Positions 52,186-60,480 of a stretch of 64,000 nt of DNA are shown here, one piece after another. How positions within the stretch are numbered: position 1 is the first letter of the stretch; every line of letters begins with the position of its first letter. A model generated the notes under the pieces. That model searched no databases. It saw only the letters and a list, made by a program, of their open reading frames with translations, and was not told where the DNA came from. The position numbers and the translations under genes are program-made. Source of the DNA: Scandinavium manionii (lineage in GTDB: Bacteria; Pseudomonadota; Gammaproteobacteria; Enterobacterales; Enterobacteriaceae); the NCBI RefSeq assembly GCF_024764775.1, contig NZ_JALIGC010000034.1, positions 62,001-126,000 on the forward strand. The letters are read 5' to 3'.

Positions 52186-52433
52186 GCCGTTGTCACTAAA
52201 ATAAATGACCAAGAACATCTCGACACGCACGCACGATAGAGGGAGCAGGAATTAGCTTGATTCATTTTCAGGAATTAATGTTTATTGAGCATACAATTAG
52301 GACACAAACGATTGTTTGGGTCCTGACATTCTGTGCGGTAAAAGCAAGAATACTCTGAGTAAATCCTGAGTTAGGCGATTTTTTTGAGCGGAACGAGAGC
52401 CTGGCTGAGTTTAAGAATATACCGTAAGCTGAA

Positions 52434-53072
52434 TCAATAATCTTCAGGTAGCGTTTTATCAATTGAAATCAACTTTCCTTTTTCCATTGTGATGTACCCG
52501 CCCTCTTTGAGATCCGCGAGTACACGGAAGACATGCGTCCTGGAGAGTTTCGTGCGGCGTATAATAAAATTCGCCAGCCCTTCCTTTTCATTCTCAAACG
52601 TCCGCGTTCTATAAAGGTAGCGATGCAGCATCGGTTTTATGGTTTGATAACTGGTTAACTGTTTTCTTTCCGCAAGCAATTCCAGTGAAAATATCGTCAT
52701 AAAAACCAGAATTTTCGACAGCACACTCATGTGTTCTGGACTCTGATAAAATAGCGCGGTAAATGCCTCGCACGGTATCTTCACAGCGGTCACAGGTGTC
52801 ATGCATTTATATTCAAAATTTAAAAGTGGACAATACTCCTCCATCAGCCCGATAGGCATATACTCAATCGTATTACCCACGGTCAGCTCATTAGCTTTAT
52901 GAGAAATTGCCACTGAACCATTAAGAACAATATAAATAAAACCGGGCAGGATTTTGATATAATCTGCAGGCGCAAGAGTGAAAACATCACCGCCAATGCA
53001 AATATCATCTATATAGCGCCCCAACTCCAGCGATTGATAATAATGGTGGATATTCTCAAAATTGGCTTTCAT
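52434..53072 (-). CDS. IprA/YaiV-like winged-helix transcriptional regulator
   Basis: This 212-residue protein has an N-terminal cyclic-nucleotide-binding-like beta-roll (about 20-125) and a C-terminal winged helix (RRTKLSRTHVFRVLADLKEGGYI). It ends KGKLISIDKTLPEDY, very like the end of E. coli IprA/YaiV, so it is placed in the IprA family. The ATG at 53072 follows AGGTG. It is divergent from the alkylsulfatase gene over 342 bases and may control it, although that is inference. Composition is AT-rich compared with core genes. Confidence 0.75.
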   Translation of the reverse strand: MKANFENIHHYYQSLELGRYIDDICIGGDVFTLAPADYIKILPGFIYIVLNGSVAISHKANELTVGNTIEYMPIGLMEEYCPLLNFEYKCMTPVTAVKIPCEAFTALFYQSPEHMSVLSKILVFMTIFSLELLAERKQLTSYQTIKPMLHRYLYRTRTFENEKEGLANFIIRRTKLSRTHVFRVLADLKEGGYITMEKGKLISIDKTLPEDY

Positions 53073-53414
53073 GTTACACCTGAACACACTCTAAATTTAT
53101 TACGCAGTATAGCACCTGAAAACTGTAACGTCCTTTCCCATTTACTCTGCGCCATCATCGCATATTAAATAAGCAGTACCATTTGGGACTATTCAAATAA
53201 TATAAGGCGCATAAAATACCTTCAATAAATCCCGAATCAATCCGGCGACCGGCGAGTACAGATTTCTTAGTGCTTTCAACGTGGTACGTTGCGTTTGCCA
53301 TTTTATAATTACACTTTAAATCAAATCATTGTGCTGCGATGTTGGTGCTGACGCAAAGTCACGCGAATATCCAGTAAAACTGAACACGCTAAATCCTACC
53401 AGGAGGTTGAACGA
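53073..53414. promoter_or_regulatory. Divergent region, regulator / alkylsulfatase
   Basis: These 342 AT-rich bases contain no gene. An inverted repeat ATTTG-N8-CAAAT near 53182 could be an operator. A strong AGGAGG ribosome site for the sulfatase is at its right end. Confidence 0.35.
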
Positions 53415-55391
53415 ATGAGATTGAATATGATTGCCAGGAGTCTGGCTGTCGCGGGGTTACTGACGACGTTGTCAGTGACTGCGGCAACCGAGGCGCCGAC
53501 AAACGATGCCACTGCGGCAACCAAACAGGCAAACGAAGCGCTTTACAGCAAACTGCCTTTTTCCGATAACACCGACTTTACGAATGCGCATAAGGGCTTT
53601 ATCGCTCCGCTGCCGCAGGAAGTCATCAAAGGTGAGAAAGGTAATACAATCTGGGATCCTCAGCATTATGCCTTTATCAAAGAAGGCGCCAAAGCGCCAG
53701 ACACAGTAAACCCTAGCCTGTGGCGTCAATCCCAGCTGATTAACATCGGCGGTCTGTTTGAAGTCACCGACGGTGTTTATCAGATTCGTAATCTCGACCT
53801 TTCAAACATGACGATCATTGAAGGTAAGACCGGGATTACCGTTATCGATCCACTGGTTTCTGCTGAAACCGCTAAAGTCGGTTTGGACCTGTATTACAAA
53901 AATCGCGGCAAAAAACCTGTTGTCGCGGTTATTTTCACTCACAGCCACGTTGACCACTATGGCGGCGTTCGCGGTGTCGTTGACCAGGCTGATGTCAAAT
54001 CCGGCAAGGTTAAAATCTATGCTCCGCAAGGTTTCATGGGCGCTGCTGTAGATGAAAACATCATGGCGGGTAATGCCATGAGTCGTCGAGCAAGCTACAT
54101 GTATGGCAACCTGCTGCCGGCTGATGCCAAAGGCCAGGTGGGCGCGGGTCTCGGGACGACCACTTCCGCAGGTACAGTGACATTACTGGCACCAACGGAT
54201 TACATCACCCATACAGGTCAGGAAGAAGTCATCGATGGTCTGACCTACGACTTCATGATGGCCCCGGGTTCTGAAGCGCCTTCAGAAATGCTGTGGTACG
54301 TCAAAGAGAAGAAGATGATCGAAGCTGCAGAGGATGTCACTCACACCCTGCACAACACTTATTCTCTGCGTGGTGCGAAAATCCGCGATCCGCTGGCATG
54401 GTCTAAATACATCAATGCCGCTATCGATCGCTGGGGCAATGATGCCGAAATCATTATCGCTCAGCACCATTGGCCGACCTGGGGCAAAGATAACGTCGTC
54501 AACCTGATGAAAGGTCAGCGTGATATGTATCGTTATATCAATGACCAGACGCTGCGTATGGCGAATGAAGGCCTGACCCGTGACGAAATCGCCGCTAACT
54601 TTAAGCTGCCAGAGACTCTCGAGAAGACCTGGGCTAGCCGCGGTTACTACGGTTCCGTCAGCCACGATGTGAAAGCAACCTACGTGTTCTATCTCGGCTG
54701 GTTCGATGGCAACCCGGCAACCCTGGATGAACTGCCACCGGCAGAAGCGGCGAAGAAATACGTCGAGTATATGGGCGGCGCGGATAACATCCTGCAAAAA
54801 GCCAAAGCAGATTACGACCAGGGTCATTACCGTTGGGTAGCTCAGGTTGTGAGTAAAGTCGTGTTTGCCGATCCGACGAACAAAGCTGCGCTCAATCTGG
54901 AAGCCGATGCGCTTGAGCAGATGGGTTATCAGGCCGAATCTGGCCCATGGCGTAACTTCTACCTGTCAGGTGCCAAAGAGTTGCGTAACGGAGTAGTTAA
55001 AGCCGCAACGCCAAACACCGCGAGCCCGGATACCGTCCGTGCCATGACGCCAGAAATGTTCTTCGATTATTTGGCTGTTCATATTAACGGTGAAAAAGCG
55101 GCGAATGCGCATGTGACACTTAACGTCGACTTCGGTGACCAGGGCGGGAAATACAAACTTGAGCTGGAAAACGGTGTGCTTAACCACACCGCAAACTCTC
55201 AGGCCGATAATGCCGATGCCACCATTACCCTTTCCCGCGATACGCTAGACCGTATTGTGTTGAAAGAAGAAACTCTGCAACAGGCTAAAGACAAAGGTGA
55301 TATGAAAATCACCGGCGACGCTAACAAGCTGACTGAGCTGCTGGGTTATATGGACAAGTTCGAATTCTGGTTTAACATCGTTACGCCATAA
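53415..55391 (+). CDS. Secreted alkyl/aryl sulfatase (SdsA1/YjcS family, metallo-beta-lactamase fold)
   Basis: This 658-residue protein resembles E. coli YjcS and Pseudomonas SdsA1, which hydrolyse alkyl sulfates such as SDS. It has a signal peptide (cleavage after VTAA near residue 24), a metallo-beta-lactamase domain with zinc motif THSHVDH at 175-181, a dimerisation domain (about 400-525) and an SCP2-like C-terminal lid. AGGAGG precedes the ATG, the strongest ribosome site in the region. It lies beside an IprA-like regulator and at the edge of a mobile-element scar. Confidence 0.9.
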   Translation: MRLNMIARSLAVAGLLTTLSVTAATEAPTNDATAATKQANEALYSKLPFSDNTDFTNAHKGFIAPLPQEVIKGEKGNTIWDPQHYAFIKEGAKAPDTVNPSLWRQSQLINIGGLFEVTDGVYQIRNLDLSNMTIIEGKTGITVIDPLVSAETAKVGLDLYYKNRGKKPVVAVIFTHSHVDHYGGVRGVVDQADVKSGKVKIYAPQGFMGAAVDENIMAGNAMSRRASYMYGNLLPADAKGQVGAGLGTTTSAGTVTLLAPTDYITHTGQEEVIDGLTYDFMMAPGSEAPSEMLWYVKEKKMIEAAEDVTHTLHNTYSLRGAKIRDPLAWSKYINAAIDRWGNDAEIIIAQHHWPTWGKDNVVNLMKGQRDMYRYINDQTLRMANEGLTRDEIAANFKLPETLEKTWASRGYYGSVSHDVKATYVFYLGWFDGNPATLDELPPAEAAKKYVEYMGGADNILQKAKADYDQGHYRWVAQVVSKVVFADPTNKAALNLEADALEQMGYQAESGPWRNFYLSGAKELRNGVVKAATPNTASPDTVRAMTPEMFFDYLAVHINGEKAANAHVTLNVDFGDQGGKYKLELENGVLNHTANSQADNADATITLSRDTLDRIVLKEETLQQAKDKGDMKITGDANKLTELLGYMDKFEFWFNIVTP

Positions 55392-55450
55392 ACTGAACTG
55401 AAATAAAAAAGGAGCCACTGGCTTAGTGCTTGTCAGTTAAGCTCTTGAAG

Positions 55451-55484
55451 AAGGCCACAACGGATAACGTTGTGGCCTTTTTTT
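55451..55484 (+). terminator. Alkylsulfatase terminator
   Basis: A perfect 12-bp stem AAGGCCACAACG / CGTTGTGGCCTT with a GATAA loop runs into TTTTT, 60 bases past the sulfatase stop. Confidence 0.93.
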
Positions 55485-55487
55485 ACG

Positions 55488-55604
55488 GCTCTCGGGTAAT
55501 GCCGCACTCTTCGCCCAGGCTGTACGAGGCTTGAGACCATGCTCAGCCTGCTTCAGGGCAAAAACAATCGGCTCTTCGGTGAATCGTGACTTTTTCGTCG
55601 ACAC
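55488..55604 (-). pseudogene. IS3-family transposase OrfA remnant
   Basis: Read on the minus strand from a GTG at 55604, the sequence gives STKKSRFTEEPIVFALKQAEHG, the typical start of an IS3-family OrfA. The frame then shifts (LGEECGITRE in another frame resembles the helix-turn-helix continuation) and stops after about 40 codons. No OrfB or terminal repeats remain. Confidence 0.7.
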
Positions 55605-55611
55605 ATCCTCC

Positions 55612-55863
55612 GTTCAGGGGAATCATTATAATTTAGCTAAAGAAATAGCGATTGCTAAAGCATGGATTATTACCGGGGTAGTCGTACTGTTCAATTAACG
55701 GCAGAAAAGTGATTTTCAATTCTATCTCAACGGATACAGAGAAAATCTTCCCGCCTGGTTAGATGACACTTTAAAAGTGCTTTGATGATACGTTTTCGGT
55801 CTGTCAGATTCCGAACGCTGGGAAATCACCCGTGCCGAGTGGAATTCCCGTCAGGTTGGCTGA
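55612..55863 (+). pseudogene. Decayed open frame of unknown identity
   Basis: One frame stays protein-like through YNLAKEIAIAKAWIITGVVV, DFQFYLNGYRENLPAWLDDTLKVL and FGLSDSERWEITRAEWNSRQVG but is broken by a TAA and a TGATGA pair. I cannot name the parent protein. It lies between the transposase remnant and icd, so it is likely cargo of a lost element. Confidence 0.45.
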
Positions 55864-56051
55864 CATAAGACATGGATTGTCCACTGTTTGCTCAACGCGG
55901 TCTGTCCAATCTGCGCAGTTTTGTCGTGCTTTTGTTGGAAATGCGCGAGTCATTTGCGAACTGGCGGCAGGGAATGCAGATGCTGCTTGAAGGGGTTTTG
56001 ATAAATTATTTTGATAAATCTTTGATAACCGTTAGAACGCTAACAAAAAAC

Positions 56052-56074
56052 AACGGGAGCGTTAAGCTCCCGTT
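56052..56074 (-). terminator. icd terminator
   Basis: AACGGGAGC and GCTCCCGTT pair around a five-base loop; on the minus strand this is followed by GTTTTTTGTT, 24 bases past the icd stop. Confidence 0.9.
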
Positions 56075-56097
56075 AATCGATTTAACAAATATCGAAA

Positions 56098-57348
56098 TTA
56101 CATATTGTCGATGATCGCGTCACCAAACTCTGAACATTTCAGCAGCTTAGCGCCCTCCATCAGACGTTCGAAGTCATAGGTCACGGTCTTGGCAGCGATT
56201 GCGCCTTCCATGCCTTTAACAATCAGGTCTGCGGCTTCGAACCATTCCATGTGACGGAGCATCATTTCTGCGGACAGGATGACGGAACCTGGGTTCACTT
56301 TATCCTGGCCTGCGTACTTCGGTGCAGTCCCGTGGGTGGCTTCGAACAGTGCGCATTCGTCACCGATGTTTGCGCCTGGTGCGATACCGATACCGCCAAC
56401 CTGTGCCGCCAGGGCATCAGAGATGTAGTCACCGTTCAGGTTCATACATGCGATAACGTCGTATTCAGCTGGACGCAGCAGGATCTGCTGCAGGAACGCA
56501 TCGGCGATCACATCTTTAACGATGATCTCTTTGCCGGTATTCGGGTTCTTGATTTTCTGCCACGGGCCGCCGTCGATCAGCTCACCGCCGAATTCTTCTT
56601 TCGCCAGCTGGTAACCCCAGTCTTTGAAAGCACCTTCGGTGAACTTCATGATGTTGCCTTTGTGAACGATGGTCACAGAGTCACGGTCGTTGGTGATAGC
56701 GTATTCAATCGCCGCACGAACCAGGCGCTTGGTGCCTTCTTCTGAACATGGCTTGATGCCGATACCGCAGTGTTCAGGGAAGCGAATTTTCTTCACGCCC
56801 ATCTCTTCACGCAGGAACTTGATCACTTTTTCCGCGTCGGCAGAGTCCGCTTTCCACTCGATGCCTGCGTAGATGTCTTCTGAGTTTTCACGGAAGATGA
56901 CCATGTCGGTCAGTTCTGGGTGTTTAACCGGGCTTGGGGTGCCCTGGTAGTAACGTACCGGGCGCAGGCAGACGTAAAGATCCAGTTCCTGGCGCAGGGC
57001 TACGTTCAGAGAACGAATACCGCCACCGACCGGAGTGGTCAGCGGGCCTTTGATGGCCACGCGATAATCGCGAATCAGATCCAGAGTTTCAGCTGGCAGC
57101 CAGACGTCCTGGCCGTACAGTTTGGTGGATTTTTCCCCGGTGTAAATTTCCATCCAGGAAATTTTACGCTCGCCTTTGTAGGCTTTCTCTACGGCGGCAT
57201 TCACCACTTTGATCATCGGCGGAGTCACGTCCACACCGATACCATCACCTTCGATGAATGGGATAATCGGATTGTGGGGGACGTTCAGTTTGCCGTTTTG
57301 CAGGGTGATCTTTTGGCCTTCCGCCGGAACAACTACTTTGCTTTCCAT
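56098..57348 (-). CDS. icd: NADP-dependent isocitrate dehydrogenase
   Basis: Icd converts isocitrate to 2-oxoglutarate with NADP in the TCA cycle. The 416 residues from the ATG at 57348 equal the E. coli length. Ser113, the AceK phosphorylation site, is in GGGIRSLNVALRQ. AAGGAG lies six bases before this ATG; the longer frame to 57438 is unsupported. The 3' end is the known attachment site of e14 and phage 21 in E. coli, and here it is intact with a mobile-element scar beyond it. Confidence 0.98.
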   Translation of the reverse strand: MESKVVVPAEGQKITLQNGKLNVPHNPIIPFIEGDGIGVDVTPPMIKVVNAAVEKAYKGERKISWMEIYTGEKSTKLYGQDVWLPAETLDLIRDYRVAIKGPLTTPVGGGIRSLNVALRQELDLYVCLRPVRYYQGTPSPVKHPELTDMVIFRENSEDIYAGIEWKADSADAEKVIKFLREEMGVKKIRFPEHCGIGIKPCSEEGTKRLVRAAIEYAITNDRDSVTIVHKGNIMKFTEGAFKDWGYQLAKEEFGGELIDGGPWQKIKNPNTGKEIIVKDVIADAFLQQILLRPAEYDVIACMNLNGDYISDALAAQVGGIGIAPGANIGDECALFEATHGTAPKYAGQDKVNPGSVILSAEMMLRHMEWFEAADLIVKGMEGAIAAKTVTYDFERLMEGAKLLKCSEFGDAIIDNM

Positions 57349-57522
57349 TAACCTCTCCTTCGAGCGCTTCTGGTGACTGCTCGTGCCTTTCGTGTCCTGG
57401 GTAGCGTTGCTGCCCGCAACGCGAATAAGTGTGAGCAATATTTTTTGTTAATGATTTGTAATGAGCTAGTTGATACTACCTGAATGTTGGGTTCCATGAA
57501 AGGTCTTCGTAATTAGGCTATA

Positions 57523-58170
57523 ATGCGGCAATTGACCCGGCCTGAAAATACCATGAATAAAACTTCTTTTAGAAATCACCGCCTTAAGCGATTCAGCTCA
57601 CAACAAGCTTCCAGACAACGAAAAGAAAGCCAGCCAAAACGCGTCATTTTGTTCAATAAACCCTACGATGTTTTGCCGCAGTTTACTGACGAAGCCGGAC
57701 GCAGCACCCTCAAAGATTTTATCGACGTCCAGGGCGTATATGCCGCCGGGCGACTAGACCGCGACAGCGAGGGCCTGCTGGTTCTCACCAATGACGGCGC
57801 GTTGCAGGCGCAACTCACTCAACCAGGTAAGCGCACGGGGAAAATCTATTTCGTGCAGGTTGAAGGGGAACCGGACGAGGAAACGCTGAATTCACTGCGC
57901 AACGGTGTTACCCTCAACGACGGTCCCACCCTCCCGGCGGGCATTGAGCGGGTCGATACGCCTGAATGGCTGTGGCCGCGCAACCCGCCGATTCGTGAAC
58001 GTAAATCCATCCCTACCAGCTGGCTAAAAGTCACGTTGTATGAAGGCCGAAACCGTCAGGTTCGCCGCATGACCGCCCATGTTGGCTACCCGACTTTACG
58101 ACTGATTCGCTACGCGATGGGCACTTACACGCTGGACAATCTTGCTAATGGTCAGTGGCGCGATGCCTGA
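57523..58170 (+). CDS. rluE: 23S rRNA pseudouridine(2457) synthase RluE
   Basis: RluE makes pseudouridine 2457 in 23S rRNA. The catalytic Asp is in AAGRLDRDSEGLLVLTN at about residue 78, and RRMTAHVG is a family block. From 57523 it is 215 residues (E. coli 217). However, a perfect TATAAT at 57519-57524 overlaps this ATG; if that is the promoter, translation must start at the ATG at 57553 (205 residues). Divergent from icd. Confidence 0.93.
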   Translation: MRQLTRPENTMNKTSFRNHRLKRFSSQQASRQRKESQPKRVILFNKPYDVLPQFTDEAGRSTLKDFIDVQGVYAAGRLDRDSEGLLVLTNDGALQAQLTQPGKRTGKIYFVQVEGEPDEETLNSLRNGVTLNDGPTLPAGIERVDTPEWLWPRNPPIRERKSIPTSWLKVTLYEGRNRQVRRMTAHVGYPTLRLIRYAMGTYTLDNLANGQWRDA

Positions 58171-58183
58171 CAAGGAGCCGTAC

Positions 58184-58657
58184 ATGTTTAAACCGCACGT
58201 CACCGTTGCCTGCGTGGTTCACGCCAAAGGTAAATTTCTGATCGTCGAAGAAACCGTTAACGGCAAAGCCACATGGAACCAGCCCGCCGGGCATCTGGAA
58301 GCCGACGAAACGCTGGTGCAGGCCGCCGAGCGTGAGCTGTGGGAAGAGACCGGTATTCACGCCACGCCGCAGCATCTGATCCGTCTGCATCAATGGATTG
58401 CGCCGGACAACACGCCGTTCCTGCGCTTTCTGTTTGCCATCGAACTGGATGGCGTCTGCGAGACGCAACCCCATGATGATGATATCGATCGCTGCCTGTG
58501 GCTGAGCGCCGAAGAGATCCTCACAGCCTGTCATTTACGCTCTCCGCTAGTCGCCGAAAGCATCCGCTGCTGGCAGAGCGGTCAGCGTCTGCCGCTAGAA
58601 ATTATCGGCGAATTTAACTGGCCCTTCACAAAGGGTGTCAACCCTGGGGCTGCGTGA
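58184..58657 (+). CDS. nudJ: Nudix phosphatase NudJ
   Basis: NudJ is a Nudix hydrolase that acts on nucleoside tri- and diphosphates and on hydroxymethylpyrimidine pyrophosphate. The Nudix box (GHLEADETLVQAAERELWEETGI, residues about 38-60) is complete. GGAG lies six bases before the ATG at 58184, 13 bases after rluE. It is 157 residues (E. coli 153), and the stop is close to mnmA, so the genes are an operon. Confidence 0.94.
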   Translation: MFKPHVTVACVVHAKGKFLIVEETVNGKATWNQPAGHLEADETLVQAAERELWEETGIHATPQHLIRLHQWIAPDNTPFLRFLFAIELDGVCETQPHDDDIDRCLWLSAEEILTACHLRSPLVAESIRCWQSGQRLPLEIIGEFNWPFTKGVNPGAA

Positions 58658-58698
58658 TAGAATATGCCGCCTTGAAGTTCAATGTCGTGAGTATTCCA

Positions 58699-59805
58699 AT
58701 GTCAGAAAGCCCAAAAAAAGTGATCGTCGGCATGTCCGGCGGTGTCGATTCCTCCGTTTCTGCCTACCTGCTGCAACAGCAAGGTTATAAGGTGGAAGGC
58801 CTGTTCATGAAGAACTGGGAAGAGGACGACGGCGAGGAATATTGTACAGCCGCAGCTGACCTGGCCGATGCCCAGGCCGTGTGCGACAAGCTCGGCATTG
58901 AGCTGCACACCGTCAATTTTGCCGCAGAATACTGGGACAACGTGTTTGAGCTGTTCCTCGAAGAGTACAAAGCCGGTCGCACCCCGAACCCGGATATTCT
59001 GTGCAACAAAGAAATCAAATTTAAAGCCTTCCTTGAGTTCGCCGCCGAAGATTTAGGTGCCGATTTCATCGCCACCGGTCACTACGTGCGCCGCGCTGAT
59101 GTGAATGGCAAAAGCCAGCTGTTGCGCGGTCTCGACGGTAACAAAGACCAGAGCTATTTTCTGTATACGCTTGGCCACGAACAGATCGCCCAGAGCCTGT
59201 TCCCGGTTGGCGAATTAGAAAAGCCTGAAGTCCGTCGTATCGCGGAAGAACTGGACTTGATAACGGCGAAGAAAAAAGACTCCACCGGTATCTGTTTTAT
59301 CGGCGAGCGCAAATTCCGCGAATTCCTTGGCCGCTACCTGCCTGCTCAGCCGGGCAAAATCGTTACCGTTGATGGCGACGTGATTGGCGAGCACCAGGGC
59401 CTGATGTATCACACCCTCGGCCAGCGTAAAGGCTTAGGCATCGGTGGTACTAAAGACGGTAGCGAAGAGCCGTGGTACACCGTCGATAAAGACGTTGAAA
59501 ATAACATTCTGGTGGTGGCGCAGGGTCATGACCACCCGCGTTTGATGTCGGTTGGCCTGATTGCCCAACAGCTACACTGGGTCGATCGCCAGCCACTCAA
59601 CGGCACCCTTCGCTGCACGGTGAAAACCCGCTATCGCCAGACAGACATCCCCTGCATCGTGACTGCACTGGATGAAGACCGCATTGAGGTTCGCTTTGAC
59701 GAGCCCGTTTCTGCCGTAACCCCAGGTCAGTCCGCCGTGTTCTACAGCGGTGAAGTGTGCCTCGGTGGCGGCATTATCGAGCAGCGTTTGCCGCTGCCGG
59801 TTTAA
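58699..59805 (+). CDS. mnmA: tRNA 2-thiouridine(34) synthase MnmA
   Basis: MnmA thiolates U34 of tRNA-Lys, -Glu and -Gln with sulfur relayed from IscS-TusA-E. The 368 residues match E. coli. The PP-loop is GMSGGVDSS at about 12-20, and the catalytic cysteines are in NPDILCNKEIKF and STGICFIGER. The ATG at 58699 is chosen by length; an upstream in-frame ATG at 58654 overlaps nudJ. Confidence 0.97.
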   Translation: MSESPKKVIVGMSGGVDSSVSAYLLQQQGYKVEGLFMKNWEEDDGEEYCTAAADLADAQAVCDKLGIELHTVNFAAEYWDNVFELFLEEYKAGRTPNPDILCNKEIKFKAFLEFAAEDLGADFIATGHYVRRADVNGKSQLLRGLDGNKDQSYFLYTLGHEQIAQSLFPVGELEKPEVRRIAEELDLITAKKKDSTGICFIGERKFREFLGRYLPAQPGKIVTVDGDVIGEHQGLMYHTLGQRKGLGIGGTKDGSEEPWYTVDKDVENNILVVAQGHDHPRLMSVGLIAQQLHWVDRQPLNGTLRCTVKTRYRQTDIPCIVTALDEDRIEVRFDEPVSAVTPGQSAVFYSGEVCLGGGIIEQRLPLPV

Positions 59806-59835
59806 GACTCAGACAGCACACAGAAAGGAGTTTTA

Positions 59836-60477
59836 GTGGCGAAGAACTATTACGACATCACTATCGCGCTGGCCGGGATTTGCCAGTCGGCCCGTCTGGT
59901 TCAGCAACTTGCGCATCAGGGTCACTGCGACAACGATGCCCTGCACGTGGCGCTGAACAGCGTTATCGATCTCAACCCGGATTCTACTCTGGGCGTGTTC
60001 GGTGGCAGTGAAGCTAATCTTCGCCTCGGCCTTGAAACGCTGCTTGGGGTACTTAACGCCAGCAGCCGTCAGGGCCTCAACGCCGAACTGACGCGTTACA
60101 CCTTAAGCCTGATGGTGCTGGAACGTAAGCTCTTTGCCGCCAAAGGCGCCATGGACACCCTCGGCGAGCGCATTGCCGGGCTGCAGCGCCAGTTAGACCA
60201 TTTCGATTTGCAGTCTGAAACCCTGATGAGCGCGATGGCGGCTATTTATGTCGACGTGATAAGCCCGCTGGGGCCGCGTATTCAGGTCACCGGTTCCCCT
60301 GCCGTGCTGCAAAGCCCGCAGGTGCAGGCCAAAGTTCGCGCTGGCCTGTTGGCAGGTATCCGCGCCGCAGTGCTGTGGCACCAGGTTGGCGGCGGTCGTC
60401 TGCAACTCATGTTTTCCCGTAATCGCCTGACCACTCAGGCAAAACAAATTCTTGCTCATATAACTCCGGAGTTGTGA
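59836..60477 (+). CDS. hflD: High-frequency lysogenization protein HflD
   Basis: HflD is a peripheral membrane protein that sequesters phage lambda CII in E. coli; its host role is uncertain. The 213 residues match E. coli. The start is GTG at 59836 with AAAGGAG six bases upstream. It lies 30 bases after mnmA and three before purB. Confidence 0.95.
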   Translation: MAKNYYDITIALAGICQSARLVQQLAHQGHCDNDALHVALNSVIDLNPDSTLGVFGGSEANLRLGLETLLGVLNASSRQGLNAELTRYTLSLMVLERKLFAAKGAMDTLGERIAGLQRQLDHFDLQSETLMSAMAAIYVDVISPLGPRIQVTGSPAVLQSPQVQAKVRAGLLAGIRAAVLWHQVGGGRLQLMFSRNRLTTQAKQILAHITPEL

Positions 60478-60480
60478 TCT

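Noticed and set aside
55872..56114. 80-codon open frame at the icd 3' end
   Set aside because: Its second half runs through the icd terminator and into icd on the opposite strand. At most its first 40 codons are a decayed fragment.
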